Origin: Rhodococcus jostii RHA1
GTDB taxonomy: Bacteria > Actinomycetota > Actinomycetes > Mycobacteriales > Mycobacteriaceae
Length of the DNA stretch: 64,000 nt
Direction: 5' to 3'
Assembly (NCBI RefSeq): GCF_000014565.1
Contig: NC_008268.1
Span: 5,894,501 to 5,958,500 of the forward strand
Of this stretch, positions 16,595 to 26,653 are shown piece after piece. The notes under the pieces were generated by a model that saw nothing but the letters and a program-made list of their open reading frames with translations, did not search any database and was not told the origin of the DNA. Numbering within the stretch: position 1 is the first letter of the stretch; each line of letters starts with the position of its first letter. The translations under genes and the position numbers were made by a program.

Positions 16595-17785
16595 TCAGAG
16601 TCGGTGCGCCGAGCCCGACGGCTCGGCGTGCAGGAACTGGGGGACGGGCAGGGACGCGCTGCCGGCGCGTCGGGCGACGTTCTCGGCGACGGCGTTTACC
16701 CGGTCGGCGGGTACGAGGGCGATCGCGGAGCCGCCGAAACCGCCGCCGGTCATCCGCGCACCCCAGGCCCCGGCTTCGAGGGCAGCGTCGACGGCGGAGT
16801 CGAGTTCGACGGAGCTGACCTCGTAGTCGTCGCGCAACGAGGCGTGCGAGCGGTTCAGGGCGTCGCCGATGTCGGAGATCCGGCCGCGGTCGAGCAGGTC
16901 GGCGACTTCCCGGACGCGGCGGATCTCGCCGAGCACGTGCCGGACCCGCTGTGCTGCCGGGGAACTCAGCGCCGCGACGGCCGTGTCGGTGTCGGCGACG
17001 TCGCGCAGGGTGGCGACGCCGAGGTCGGCGCAGGCCTTCTCGATGGTGGCCCGCCGGGTGCCGTACCGGCCGTCGACCAGCCGGTGCGGCGCGTTGGTGT
17101 CGATGACCACCAGCCGGGCGTCCGCGGAGTCGAAGTCGAGCGGAACGTGCCGGGTGGCGCCGTCCCGGCAGTCGAGGAGCAGGGCGTGGCCGGGGCGGGC
17201 GAGCATCGCGACCGACTGGTCCATGCCGCCGGTGGACGCGCCGGCGATCTCGTTCTCCGCGAGGATGGACGCGGTGATCAGCGGCCGGCGGCCGGCGTCG
17301 TCCGTGGGCAGGCCGGCGAGGTCGGCGACGGCGAGCGCGAAGGCGCACTCGAGCGCGGCCGAACTCGACAGCCCGGAGCCGACGGGGACAGTCGAATGCA
17401 CTGCGACGTCGAAACCGGTTCCCGCCGTGAGGTGTCCGGACCGGCGTAGCGCCCACACCACCCCGGCGACGTACGCGGCCCAGCCGGCCGGATGTCCCGG
17501 GGCGACGTCGTCGAGCGGACCGTGCCAGGACTCGCCGGTGTGCGTGGACACGGCGTGCAGGATCCCGTCGCCGCGCACGCGGACGGCGACGACGGTCACG
17601 TAGGGGAGCGCGAACGGCAGAACCAGTCCGCCGGCGTAGTCGACGTGCTCACCGATGAGGTTGACCCGGCCTGGTGCCGTCCAGACGCCGTCCGCGGCGC
17701 CGCCGAACGTGCTGCGGAACAACGCCTCCGCGGGGTCCGCGACCGCGGCGGCGTGGACGGGGGCGACCCACTGCGCCGCACTCAC
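16595..17785 (-). CDS. galK: Galactokinase
   Basis: 396 residues from a GTG at 17785 that overlaps the galT stop (GTGA). The longer frame upstream is read-through of galT in another frame. The GHMP-kinase motifs are complete: galactokinase signature GRVNLIGEHVDYAGG near the N-terminus, ATP-binding PVGSGLSSSAALECA, and C-terminal MTGGGFGGSAIAL. It phosphorylates galactose to galactose-1-phosphate for GalT in the Leloir pathway. No intact galE lies beside it; only a 3' remnant does, so the epimerase must be elsewhere. Confidence 0.95.
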   Translation of the reverse strand: MSAAQWVAPVHAAAVADPAEALFRSTFGGAADGVWTAPGRVNLIGEHVDYAGGLVLPFALPYVTVVAVRVRGDGILHAVSTHTGESWHGPLDDVAPGHPAGWAAYVAGVVWALRRSGHLTAGTGFDVAVHSTVPVGSGLSSSAALECAFALAVADLAGLPTDDAGRRPLITASILAENEIAGASTGGMDQSVAMLARPGHALLLDCRDGATRHVPLDFDSADARLVVIDTNAPHRLVDGRYGTRRATIEKACADLGVATLRDVADTDTAVAALSSPAAQRVRHVLGEIRRVREVADLLDRGRISDIGDALNRSHASLRDDYEVSSVELDSAVDAALEAGAWGARMTGGGFGGSAIALVPADRVNAVAENVARRAGSASLPVPQFLHAEPSGSAHRL

Positions 17786-18948
17786 GACGCCACCTCCCGC
17801 AGCCGGTCGGCGATGCGCTCGGGGGTGGTGTCGTTGACCCACGCCCCCATCCCGGATTCGGATCCCGCCAGGTATTTCATCCGGCCGGGGGACCGCATCA
17901 TCGAGAACAGTTGCAGGTGCAGGCGTCCGAGTGGGCGGTCCTCGCCGACGGGCGCCTGGTGCCACGCGGCGATGTAGGGCACGGCGTCGACACCCTCGAA
18001 GAACCGGTCGACCCGCCGCAGCAGTTCGAGATAGACGTGGGCGAGTTCGTCGCGCTCGTCTTCGGACAGTTCGGTGAGGTCACGGACGTCGCGGTGCGGT
18101 GCGAGATGTACCTCCAGCGGCCAGCGCGAGGCAGCGGGAACGTACGCGGTCCAGTGTTCGGCGGCCAGGACCACGCGCCTGCCGGATCGTGTTTCGGCGT
18201 CGAGGACGTCGGCCAGCAGGAGCCGCCCGGTGCTCTCGAAGTGCTCGCGGGAGCGCCGGATCAGCGCGTCCGTGCGGGGCGGCAGGTACGGGTAGGCATA
18301 GATCTGTCCGTGCGGATGGGTCAGGGTGACGCCGATTTCCTTGCCCCGGTTCTCGAAGCAGAACACCTGCCGGACCCCCGGCAGCGCCGACAGTTCGGCG
18401 GTGCGGTCGGCCCAGACGTCTACGACGGTGCGGACCCGGGCGACGCTCAGGGTGGCGAAGGCGGCATCCGGGTTGCTGGTGAAGCACACGACCTCACATC
18501 TGCCGGCTCCCGGTGCCAACGGCCACAACGCTTCTCCGTCGACGCAGTCCGGAAGGTCCTGCTCGGCGGCGGCCGTCGCCAGCGACGGGAACCGGTTCTC
18601 GAACACCACCACGTCGTAGTCGTCGGCCGGAATCTCCGTGGGCGCCTTGCCCGGCACACTCGGGGCGAGCGGCGACGCGTCCGGCGGCGGCAGGAACGTG
18701 CGGTCCATCCGCTGGGCGGCGATGACCACCCATTCCCCGGTGAGCACGTCGAACCGCATCTGCGCCTGCGACACCGCCGGCGGCAGCGGACGTGAATCAA
18801 CAAGCTCGCGGGTGGCTCCGCCCGACACGTACGGCTCCGAGTCGTCGAAGTAGATCAGTTCGCGGCCGTCCGCGAGGGTCGTCCGGGTCTTACGCATCCG
18901 GAGCCGTGTGCCGGTCTCCCGCGCATCCTGTTCGTCACGCACGGTCAT
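17782..18948 (-). CDS. galT: Galactose-1-phosphate uridylyltransferase
   Basis: 388 residues, with active-site HPHGQ at 211-215 and FENRFPSL in the N-terminal half, both family hallmarks. It exchanges UMP between UDP-glucose and galactose-1-phosphate. It is the first gene of galT-galK. ATG at 18948 was chosen; another Met (MRKTRTT) 17 codons in is possible. A sigma-70-like promoter lies about 135 bp upstream. The truncated tnpB gene begins about 210 bp upstream on the other strand. Confidence 0.95.
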   Translation of the reverse strand: MTVRDEQDARETGTRLRMRKTRTTLADGRELIYFDDSEPYVSGGATRELVDSRPLPPAVSQAQMRFDVLTGEWVVIAAQRMDRTFLPPPDASPLAPSVPGKAPTEIPADDYDVVVFENRFPSLATAAAEQDLPDCVDGEALWPLAPGAGRCEVVCFTSNPDAAFATLSVARVRTVVDVWADRTAELSALPGVRQVFCFENRGKEIGVTLTHPHGQIYAYPYLPPRTDALIRRSREHFESTGRLLLADVLDAETRSGRRVVLAAEHWTAYVPAASRWPLEVHLAPHRDVRDLTELSEDERDELAHVYLELLRRVDRFFEGVDAVPYIAAWHQAPVGEDRPLGRLHLQLFSMMRSPGRMKYLAGSESGMGAWVNDTTPERIADRLREVAS

Positions 18949-19082
18949 CGACGAGTCCTTCCCGGTTCTCCCGTGTCACCAGCCCACCGGGAATGGTGGG
19001 ACGGATTCCGTACAGGACTGCTGTCCCGGGCAACGCGTGCAGCCCGAGGTTTGGTCACTGGAGTTCGGTGAGTCCAGATCCG

Positions 19083-19110
19083 ATTCTGTCCTCTGCCCTT
19101 CGAAAGTCAA
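19083..19110 (-). promoter_or_regulatory. galT: Candidate galTK promoter
   Basis: On the minus strand TTGACT (19110-19105) and CAGAAT (19088-19083) are separated by 16 bp, in an unusually AT-rich segment (CAATTTTGCAACTTTTCG) before galT. The leader would be about 130 nt. Confidence 0.45.
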
Positions 19111-19159
19111 CACAAACGAACAATTTTGCAACTTTTCGATCATCGCGTGTTGGACGCCG

Positions 19160-19852
19160 ATGAAGTGCACAGTTGTCGAGAACCCCCGCCTGCTCCGCCG
19201 CGCCGAATGCAGGATCGAAAGAGCCCGGCGAGAGGTGGCGAGAAAACAGAAAGGATCCAACAACCGACGAAAGGCGGTTCGCAAGGTCGCTCGCCTGCAC
19301 GCCAGGGTCGCCGATGCACGCAGGGACTTTCATCACCAGACTTCGACCAGCATCATTCGCGATAACCAAGCGGTGTATATGGAGAATTTGGCCGTGAACG
19401 GTCTCGCTCGCACGCGGTTGGCGAAGTCAGTTCACGACGCCGGCTGGTCAGCTTTCGCGTCGATGCTCGAGTACAAGGCGATCCGTTATGGACGCACATT
19501 CCATCGTATCGATCGGTGGTTTCCGTCAACCAGGATGTGTTCGACGTGTGGGACTGTCGGCGAAAGGAAGCCACTGAACGTCCGCGCGTGGACTTGCGGA
19601 TGTGGCTCCGTCCACGACCGAGACCACAATGCAGCCAAGAATATCCTCGCGGCGGGACGCGCCGAGAGACTAAACGCCTGTGGAGCGAGGGTAAGACCGG
19701 CAGCGATGTCGGCGCAGCGCGGCGAAGCAGGAACCCACCGAGGTAGCCGACCGGCTGCGGTAGAAAATCCCGACCCCAGGGTCGAGGAGGATGTCAAAAT
19801 GACTTTTTCTGGGCAAGAAGAAGCTGGGGAGGCGAGTACCACTTTGAGGTAA
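19160..19852 (+). pseudogene. 5'-truncated tnpB (IS605-family OrfB/TnpB nuclease)
   Basis: From about 19160 the frame encodes the C-terminal part of a TnpB: helical Arg/Lys-rich RRAECRIERARREVARKQ, then YMENLAVNGL with the RuvC-II Glu, the zinc ribbon CSTCG and CGCG, and VHDRDHNAAKNILAAG with the RuvC-III Asp. The N-terminal half with the first RuvC Asp (usually in GIDLGV) is missing; upstream residues in this frame show no TnpB similarity. The frame also runs through the apparent right end of the element, so the native stop is lost. RNA-guided cleavage is therefore unlikely. No tnpA is present. It lies between galT and a dinB-like gene. Confidence 0.85.
19771..19797 (+). mobile_element. Probable right end of the truncated IS605-type element
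   Basis: A short hairpin (CGACC/GGTCG, 19771-19784) followed by GAGGAGGATGTCAA resembles the right ends I recall for actinobacterial IS1341/IS605-type elements (hairpin then GGGAGGATGTCAA). In active elements this end forms the 3' part of the guide RNA scaffold. No matching left end is visible. Confidence 0.5.
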
Positions 19853-19860
19853 GGGCCACC

Positions 19861-19985
19861 TGATAATGGGTTGGGTCCCGGGTGGGGAACCGTACCCCTG
19901 GGGTAGGTAGCCGGTGCCCCCGCGGCGGGGCACCATGGTTTTCACCAGTCGGCGAAAGGTTGGACCGCAGGAGGTAAGTCAACAC
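19861..19985 (+). other. Gene-free structured GC-rich stretch downstream of the IS remnant
   Basis: No credible gene is present between 19853 and 20067. The stretch holds hairpin-forming segments, e.g. GGTGCCCC (19913-19920) with GGGGCACC (19927-19934), and TACCCC with GGGGTA just before, then AGGAGG. It may be a leader, a small RNA or further IS-derived DNA. I could not match it to a named RNA family. Confidence 0.25.
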
Positions 19986-20010
19986 TCGAAACGCCACATG
20001 CTGAGAAGAG

Positions 20011-20045
20011 AACACCTCACCGGAACCCGAACCCGGTGAGGTGTT
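20011..20045 (-). terminator. 13-bp hairpin, bidirectional-looking terminator
   Basis: AACACCTCACCGG (20011-20023) and its perfect inverse (20033-20045) surround a 9-nt loop. It lies 22 bp after the stop of the dinB-like gene on the minus strand. On the plus strand it is followed by TTCGTCTGTTCT, so it could also end transcription coming from the IS side. Confidence 0.75.
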
Positions 20046-20067
20046 TTCGTCTGTTCTGCCGGGTGGG

Positions 20068-20610
20068 TCAGAACTCCATGCCCGCGTCGGCGCCCATCTT
20101 CATGGTGGTGTTTCCGCCGTCGAGGGATTCCCGGATGATGTCGGCGTGACCGGAATGGTGGCCGGTCTCCCGGATGATGTGGAGCAGGGTGCGGCGGATC
20201 GTCCACCACTGCCGCTCGGGTGCCCAGGGTGCGGTGGGCAGGGGGACGAGCACGTCCAGGTCGTCGAGGCCGGCCACGGCGGCCTCCGTCGCGCGGGCCA
20301 CCTCGGCGTACTCGGCGAGCAGTCCCTCGAGGGTTTCGTCGTCGCGCATGTAGTACTTCTCCATCGCCCACTCCATGTCGAATTCCGCGTTCTCGTCCGG
20401 CTCGAGAATGGTTTCGACCCAGTGCTTTTCCGTGTGGGACACGTGCTTGATCAGTCCGCCGAGCGTCAGGTCGCTGACGGTCGAACGCTGCCGTGCCTGT
20501 GCGTCGTCGATGCCGCGGACGGTGATCAACAGGGTGGCTCGCTGCTCCTGGAGGATCTGGAGGAGGTCGGCGCGCTCACCGGTGGCCGGGGACTTCTGCG
20601 AAGTGGTCAT
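20068..20610 (-). CDS. DinB/DUF664-fold protein
   Basis: 180 residues with the four-helix DinB metal-site pattern: first His in KHVSHTEKHW, and the C-terminal ETGHHSGHADIIRES motif that supplies two more. DUF664/DinB proteins include mycothiol- and bacillithiol-dependent transferases; this is a common actinobacterial cytoplasmic member with no assigned substrate. The ATG at 20610 follows TTCTTCTC on the complementary side, so the RBS is GAAGAA-like. It is a single gene closed by the hairpin at 20011-20045. Confidence 0.8.
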   Translation of the reverse strand: MTTSQKSPATGERADLLQILQEQRATLLITVRGIDDAQARQRSTVSDLTLGGLIKHVSHTEKHWVETILEPDENAEFDMEWAMEKYYMRDDETLEGLLAEYAEVARATEAAVAGLDDLDVLVPLPTAPWAPERQWWTIRRTLLHIIRETGHHSGHADIIRESLDGGNTTMKMGADAGMEF

Positions 20611-20742
20611 GAGAAGAACAGTAGAAGCAATTGAGGTCAGAAACGGTCCTCATTAGGAAGGCCTTCTCAGGGTTTTTCTCGGGGTCCAAGTTGGGTGCCT
20701 TCCTGGATGTGCGGAAAGCGTCCGCCGCGAAGGATTCTCGGT

Positions 20743-21063
20743 ATGAACTTCGACTCTCCGACACCGGCGCCCCGGCCTTCGCGCCGACGCGTGTGGCCCC
20801 GCGTTCTCGGCGGCATGGTGTCGCCCGTCCTCGTCGCCGTCACGGTGGGAGCCGGCACGTTCGCCTACGCCTCGACCGCCGCGGAGAGCGACGCCGGCGG
20901 GCAGATGGAATTCAGGCGAGCCCTGACGATTCCACCGCTCGCGCCGGGTGTTGCGGGCCCTTATCTGGGTACCCCCACGGTGACGCGCCATCTCGATATC
21001 GCCGGGTCGAGCCGGATCGGCGCGGGCGAACCCGCGATGCCCCACCAGCCCGCACCCGGGTGA
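20743..21063 (+). CDS. Small single-pass membrane or secreted hypothetical protein
   Basis: The ATG at 20743 after AAGGATTC gives 106 residues. The N-terminus is Pro/Arg-rich (MNFDSPTPAPRPSRRRVW), then a hydrophobic segment (VLGGMVSPVLVAVTVGAGTF, residues about 19-38) and an extracytoplasmic Ala/Pro-rich part with FRRALTIPPLAPG. That segment faintly recalls the N-terminus of multicopper oxidases, but no copper motif follows, so it could be a truncated relic. I do not recognise the family. Confidence 0.5.
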   Translation: MNFDSPTPAPRPSRRRVWPRVLGGMVSPVLVAVTVGAGTFAYASTAAESDAGGQMEFRRALTIPPLAPGVAGPYLGTPTVTRHLDIAGSSRIGAGEPAMPHQPAPG

Positions 21064-21133
21064 CCCCGCCCGGTTCTCTCTTCGGAGTCCGCCCAGCCCA
21101 CCGATGATCAGCCCATCGATGAAAGGAATCATC

Positions 21134-21394
21134 ATGATCCGCACGACGATGACCGCACTGGCAGCCGTGGCTCTCGTGTTCGGCGCCGCGTCCGTGACCC
21201 AGACCGCTGCCGCCCACCCGGCCTGCAACTCCTCCTACGAGGGCACGACCAACGACGAGTACGACCCGGACCCCGACTTCACGGGGACGACCAACGACGA
21301 GTACGACCCCGATCCCGAGTACTCGGGCACGTCCAACCGCGAATACGACCCGGACCCGGAGTTCCACGGCAGCACCGATCCGTGCCAGGTGTGA
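21134..21394 (+). CDS. Small secreted protein with three acidic 14-residue repeats
   Basis: The ATG at 21134, preceded by AAAGGAATC, gives 86 residues. A signal peptide (MIRTTMTALAAVALVFGAAS ending in TAAAHPA) precedes a mature part of about 55 residues made of three tandem units: GTTNDEYDPDPDFT, GTTNDEYDPDPEYS and GTSNREYDPDPEFH, then GSTDPC. Cys residues at both ends of the repeat array could form a disulphide. The alternating acidic pattern suggests cation binding (Ca2+ or metal), which is inference. It is convergent with the next gene, 6 bp apart. Confidence 0.7.
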   Translation: MIRTTMTALAAVALVFGAASVTQTAAAHPACNSSYEGTTNDEYDPDPDFTGTTNDEYDPDPEYSGTSNREYDPDPEFHGSTDPCQV

Positions 21395-21400
21395 GTCCGG

Positions 21401-21967
21401 TCAGCGGTTCCGGCGCAGCCACGGAGACACACCGGGAGCGAACAGGGCGAGCACTCCCACCGCGACGAGGGCGCTGTAGGCGAGCGGCGCCCATTGCAGC
21501 ACACCGGCGGTCGCGTCACCGGCGTCGGACAGCAGGGTCCACAGGCCCACTCCGCCGGCGACGCTGAGGACGCCGACGACGGCGAGGGTGATCTGGCCCG
21601 CCGGTTTCCGGGCGCGCAGGAGTTGTATGCCCAGCAGTCCGAGGAGGATCAGGACGACGGCGATGGCACCGCTGCCGATCAGCGTCAGGTTCACCGTGTC
21701 GGTGATGTCCGTCGCGGAGTCCCCGGGATTGTCCGCGGCGACCGACGCCTCGAGGGCGTCGCGGACGGCGCCCAGGTCGAGCGCGATGGCGCCGGCGATT
21801 CCGGCGAGAACGACGAACGATCCCACCCAGGCGGACAGCGACACCGCGACGGCCTTCGGGGTGTCATCGGTGGGGGTGGCGCGCAGCGGGCTGACCGCGA
21901 ACTCCGGACGCGGCGGTACGGGTCGCGGCGGTTCGGGCCGGCGTGGCGGCTGTTCGGGTGTCGTCAC
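21401..21967 (-). CDS. Four-helix membrane protein with Pro-rich cytoplasmic N-terminus
   Basis: 188 residues. Residues 1-35 are Pro/Arg-rich (PPRRPEPPRPVPPRPEF), followed by four hydrophobic helices: WVGSFVVLAGIAGAIALDL, LIGSGAIAVVLILLGLLGIQ, ITLAVVGVLSVAGGVGLWTL and a last one with YSALVAVGVLALFAPG. An Asp/Thr-rich loop lies between helices 1 and 2. No catalytic motif was found and I do not recognise a named family. Its promoter region is shared back-to-back with dnaK, so it could be affected by HspR binding there. Confidence 0.65.
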   Translation of the reverse strand: MTTPEQPPRRPEPPRPVPPRPEFAVSPLRATPTDDTPKAVAVSLSAWVGSFVVLAGIAGAIALDLGAVRDALEASVAADNPGDSATDITDTVNLTLIGSGAIAVVLILLGLLGIQLLRARKPAGQITLAVVGVLSVAGGVGLWTLLSDAGDATAGVLQWAPLAYSALVAVGVLALFAPGVSPWLRRNR

Positions 21968-22121
21968 GCTGCGATCCTATCGACCTGCCGTAGCGTGGCG
22001 TGCCGACGCGCGGGTCCGCGTCGGCGGCCTCGCTACGGGAAGGCCTCGAAACAAGGCGCCGAAAAAAGATGTGGGCATCCGGGAACAAATCTCCGCACCC
22101 CTCCGTTGAGCCTTACGACAA

Positions 22122-22142
22122 CATGAGCGTGCAAGACTCAAG
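22122..22142 (+). promoter_or_regulatory. dnaK: HAIR-like HspR operator 1 before dnaK
   Basis: CATGAGC-N7-ACTCAAG matches the HspR HAIR consensus CTTGAGT-N7-ACTCAAG, with the right arm perfect. It lies 126 bp before the dnaK start, upstream of a possible TTGACT -35 at 22149. Confidence 0.75.
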
Positions 22143-22176
22143 TTCGAATTGACTCCCGACGGTGTCGGAGTGCAAA

Positions 22177-22197
22177 CTTGAGCGGAGGGCGCTCACT
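22177..22197 (+). promoter_or_regulatory. dnaK: HAIR-like HspR operator 2 before dnaK
   Basis: CTTGAGC-N7-GCTCACT, with left arm near-perfect and right arm degenerate. Centre-to-centre distance to operator 1 is 55 bp, about five helical turns. It would overlap the likely dnaK promoter/transcription start. Confidence 0.7.
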
Positions 22198-22267
22198 AAG
22201 CGCCAACATCGCAGTTCAGTAATGAAAAACCTGCCCACAGGACTGCAAAACGAAAGTGAGGAACACT

Positions 22268-24108
<1,841 letters not shown>

Positions 24109-24112
<4 letters not shown>

Positions 24113-24759
24113 CGTCCGACAACACCGAGCAGGAACCGGTCACTTTCGTGGACAAGCGGAAGATCGACCCCGAGACCGGTCGGACACGGGACGCGGAGCC
24201 GGTAGTGGAGCCCCTCGCGGGCACCGCTGCCGCCCCGCAGCCCGGCTCGGTGGACGAAGGGGCCCTGCCGGAGACGGCAGCTCCGGAGACGGACGAGTTG
24301 GCGGAGCGCACCGCCGACCTGCAACGACTGCAGGCGGAGTACGCCAACTACCGCCGCCGCGTCCAGCGCGACAAGCAGGCCGACATCGCGAACGCCAAGG
24401 CGTCCGTCGTCGGTGAGCTCATCGCGGTGCTGGACGACCTCGACCGTGCACGCAGCCACGGCGACCTCGACTCGGGGCCGCTGAAGGGTGTGGCAGACAA
24501 GCTCACCGGCACTCTCACGTCGCTCGGCCTGAGCGAGTTCGGCGCCGAGGGCGACGCATTCGATCCGGCGCTGCACGAGGCAGTGCAGCACGAGGGCGAG
24601 GGTCACGACCCCGTTCTCGGCACGGTGATGCGAAAGGGCTACAAATTCGGTGATCGCGTCCTGCGGCATGCGATGGTAGCTGTGATCGATCGCGCAGGCG
24701 ATGCCGGCGCGAACACCTCCGACGAGGCGGCGAAGCCCGCCGAGTCGGAACAAGAGTAA
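24109..24759 (+). CDS. grpE: Nucleotide exchange factor GrpE
   Basis: 216 residues. The GTG start overlaps the dnaK stop by 4 nt (GTGA). It has an acidic disordered N-terminus, then the GrpE coiled coil ([20 protein letters not shown]) and C-terminal beta-wing ([24 protein letters not shown] in variant form). It promotes ADP release from DnaK. Confidence 0.97.
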
Positions 24760-24781
24760 GAGCGAGAGGAGGAGACGCCCA

Positions 24782-25966
24782 GTGAGCCAACGGGAGTGGA
24801 TCGAAAAGGACTTCTACAAGGAGCTGGGCGTCTCGTCCCACGCATCCGCGGACGAGATCAAGAAGGCGTACCGCAAACTCGCCCGCGACCTTCATCCCGA
24901 CGCGAACCCCGGCGACACGAAGGCCGAGGAGCGTTTCAAGTCCGTCAGCGAAGCACACGCCGTGCTCTCGGACCCTGCCAAGCGCAAGGAATACGACGAG
25001 GCCCGGCGACTGTTCGCGAGCGGCGGTTTCGGGCAGGGCGGCGGCGGATTCAACCCCGGAGCCGGTGGTTTCGGCCAGGGCGGATTCGACATCAACGACC
25101 TGTTCGGTGGCGGCGGCGCGGCGGCCGGTGACGGCGGCTTCGGCGACATCTTCGGTGGCCTGTTCAATCGCGGCGCCGGTGGCGGCGGCGCGACCCGCAC
25201 GACCAACCGTCCCCGTCGTGGCAGCGACGTCGAGACGGAGACCACCCTCGAATTCCGCGAAGCCACGCTCGGCGTCACGGTTCCGCTGCGTCTGACCAGC
25301 CCGTCGCCGTGCACCACCTGCCACGGCAGCGGTGCCAAGCCGGGAACCAGCCCGCGAGTCTGCCCGCGTTGCAACGGGACCGGAATCGTCAGCCGCAACC
25401 AGGGCGCGTTCGGGTTCAGTGAGCCGTGCGACGACTGCCGCGGTACCGGCTCCATCATCGACTCGCCGTGCGAGGTGTGCCACGGCAACGGCGTCACCAA
25501 CCGGACTCGCACCATCACCGTCCGCGTCCCCGCGGGTGTCAGTGACGGACAGAAGATCCGGCTGGCAGGCCAGGGTGAGGCCGGCCTGCGCGGCGCACCG
25601 TCCGGCGACCTGTTCGTCACGGTCCGGGTGCGTCCCGACAAGGTGTTCGGCCGCAACGGCGACGACCTCACGCTCGTCGTTCCCGTCAGTTACGGTGAGC
25701 TCGTGCTCGGAACCACCGTCTCCGTCCCCACCTTGGAGGGGCGTGTCGGTGTGAAGATTCCTGCGGGCACCGCCGACGGCCGGGTTCTGCGGGTTCGCGG
25801 GCGAGGCGTCCCCAAGCGTGCCGGTGGCGCCGGTGACCTACTGGTCACGGTCAAGGTCGCCGTTCCGCAGAAGCTCGACGACCCGGCCACCGAAGCATTG
25901 AAGACCTATCTGGAAGCAGAGAAGGCCAGCGGATTCGATCCGAGGGCCGGGTGGGCGGGTGCTTGA
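24782..25966 (+). CDS. dnaJ: Co-chaperone DnaJ (DnaJ1 type)
   Basis: 394 residues from GTG at 24782, preceded by GAGAGGAGGAG. J domain residues about 10-75 contain [20 protein letters not shown] and the HPD signature (HPDANPG). A Gly/Phe region follows, then four zinc motifs ([32 protein letters not shown]) and the C-terminal substrate domains. It delivers substrates to DnaK and stimulates its ATPase. A 22-nt gap separates it from grpE and its stop overlaps the hspR start by 1 nt, so the operon is tightly coupled. Confidence 0.98.
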   Translation: MSQREWIEKDFYKELGVSSHASADEIKKAYRKLARDLHPDANPGDTKAEERFKSVSEAHAVLSDPAKRKEYDEARRLFASGGFGQGGGGFNPGAGGFGQGGFDINDLFGGGGAAAGDGGFGDIFGGLFNRGAGGGGATRTTNRPRRGSDVETETTLEFREATLGVTVPLRLTSPSPCTTCHGSGAKPGTSPRVCPRCNGTGIVSRNQGAFGFSEPCDDCRGTGSIIDSPCEVCHGNGVTNRTRTITVRVPAGVSDGQKIRLAGQGEAGLRGAPSGDLFVTVRVRPDKVFGRNGDDLTLVVPVSYGELVLGTTVSVPTLEGRVGVKIPAGTADGRVLRVRGRGVPKRAGGAGDLLVTVKVAVPQKLDDPATEALKTYLEAEKASGFDPRAGWAGA

Positions 25967-26373
25967 TGAGCGATACGACTCAGGATCCACGCGAGAGCGC
26001 CGTTGATCCGGACGCCCAGATCTTCGTGATCTCGGTGGCCGCGGAACTCGCCGGCATGCATGCGCAGACGTTGCGCAACTACGACCGGCTCGGTCTCGTC
26101 ACCCCGCACCGCACGTCCGGTGGCGGCCGACGGTACTCGCCGCGGGATGTGGCGTTGCTCCGCGAGGTGCAACGCCTCTCGCAGGACGAGGGTGTCAACC
26201 TCGCCGGGATCAAGCGGATCATCGAGCTCACCAACCAGGTGGAGGCTCTGCAGCACCGGGTTCGCGAGCTGGCCGAGGAGATCGCGAAGATTCACGCCGG
26301 GTACCGGCGCGACCTCGTTCCGATCCCACGGAGCAACGCGCTCGTCGTGTGGAAGCCGCGGCACCAGCGCTGA
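25966..26373 (+). CDS. hspR: HspR, MerR-family heat-shock repressor
   Basis: 135 residues from the ATG at 25966 (TGATG overlap with dnaJ). MerR-type HTH: ISVAAELAGMHAQTLRNYDR then GRRYSPRDVALLREVQRL, followed by a dimerisation coiled coil (TNQVEALQHRVRELAEEIAK). HspR binds HAIR sites, with DnaK as co-repressor, and represses dnaK and clpB operons; HAIR-like sites occur before both in this window. A 15-bp terminator hairpin follows. Confidence 0.97.
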   Translation: MSDTTQDPRESAVDPDAQIFVISVAAELAGMHAQTLRNYDRLGLVTPHRTSGGGRRYSPRDVALLREVQRLSQDEGVNLAGIKRIIELTNQVEALQHRVRELAEEIAKIHAGYRRDLVPIPRSNALVVWKPRHQR

Positions 26374-26400
26374 CCCGGCGATCTCTCGGGTGAACCGAAC

Positions 26401-26443
26401 CGATGTCGCACTGGTCCTGTCGGAGTGAACCAGTGCGACATCG
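26401..26443 (+). terminator. 15-bp perfect hairpin ending the dnaK operon
   Basis: CGATGTCGCACTGGT (26401-26415) and its exact inverse (26429-26443) with a 13-nt loop, 28 bp after hspR. It can also serve the convergent small gene at 26460. Confidence 0.8.
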
Positions 26444-26459
26444 GGCCCCAACCCCCGGC

Positions 26460-26606
26460 TTATCGGTCGCGGTTGCCCCAGCGGGGCCCGCGACGGGTGC
26501 GTGATCGCGGAATGTTCATCTCCTCGAGACGTGCCTTGATCTCCTCGGTGGTCCACATCGTGCGGGAGACGGTGGGGGTGGGGGTCTCGGTGACGTGCAT
26601 GATCAT
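26460..26606 (-). CDS. 48-residue basic small protein
   Basis: An ATG at 26606 gives 48 residues: a Thr/Pro-rich start (TETPTPTVSRTMW), a helical TTEEIKARLEEMNIPRS and a very basic end (RTRRGPRWGNRDR). It follows the secreted-protein gene at 26654-27130 on the same strand by 47 bp and probably shares its transcript. The regular composition and location support a real gene, though no family is recognised. The helix-basic tail pattern could bind nucleic acid or a membrane surface; this is a guess. Confidence 0.5.
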   Translation of the reverse strand: MIMHVTETPTPTVSRTMWTTEEIKARLEEMNIPRSRTRRGPRWGNRDR

Positions 26607-26653
26607 GTTCTGCGGCTTTCGTCGAGTGTTCGGTGGATGGTCGGGATCGGCTG

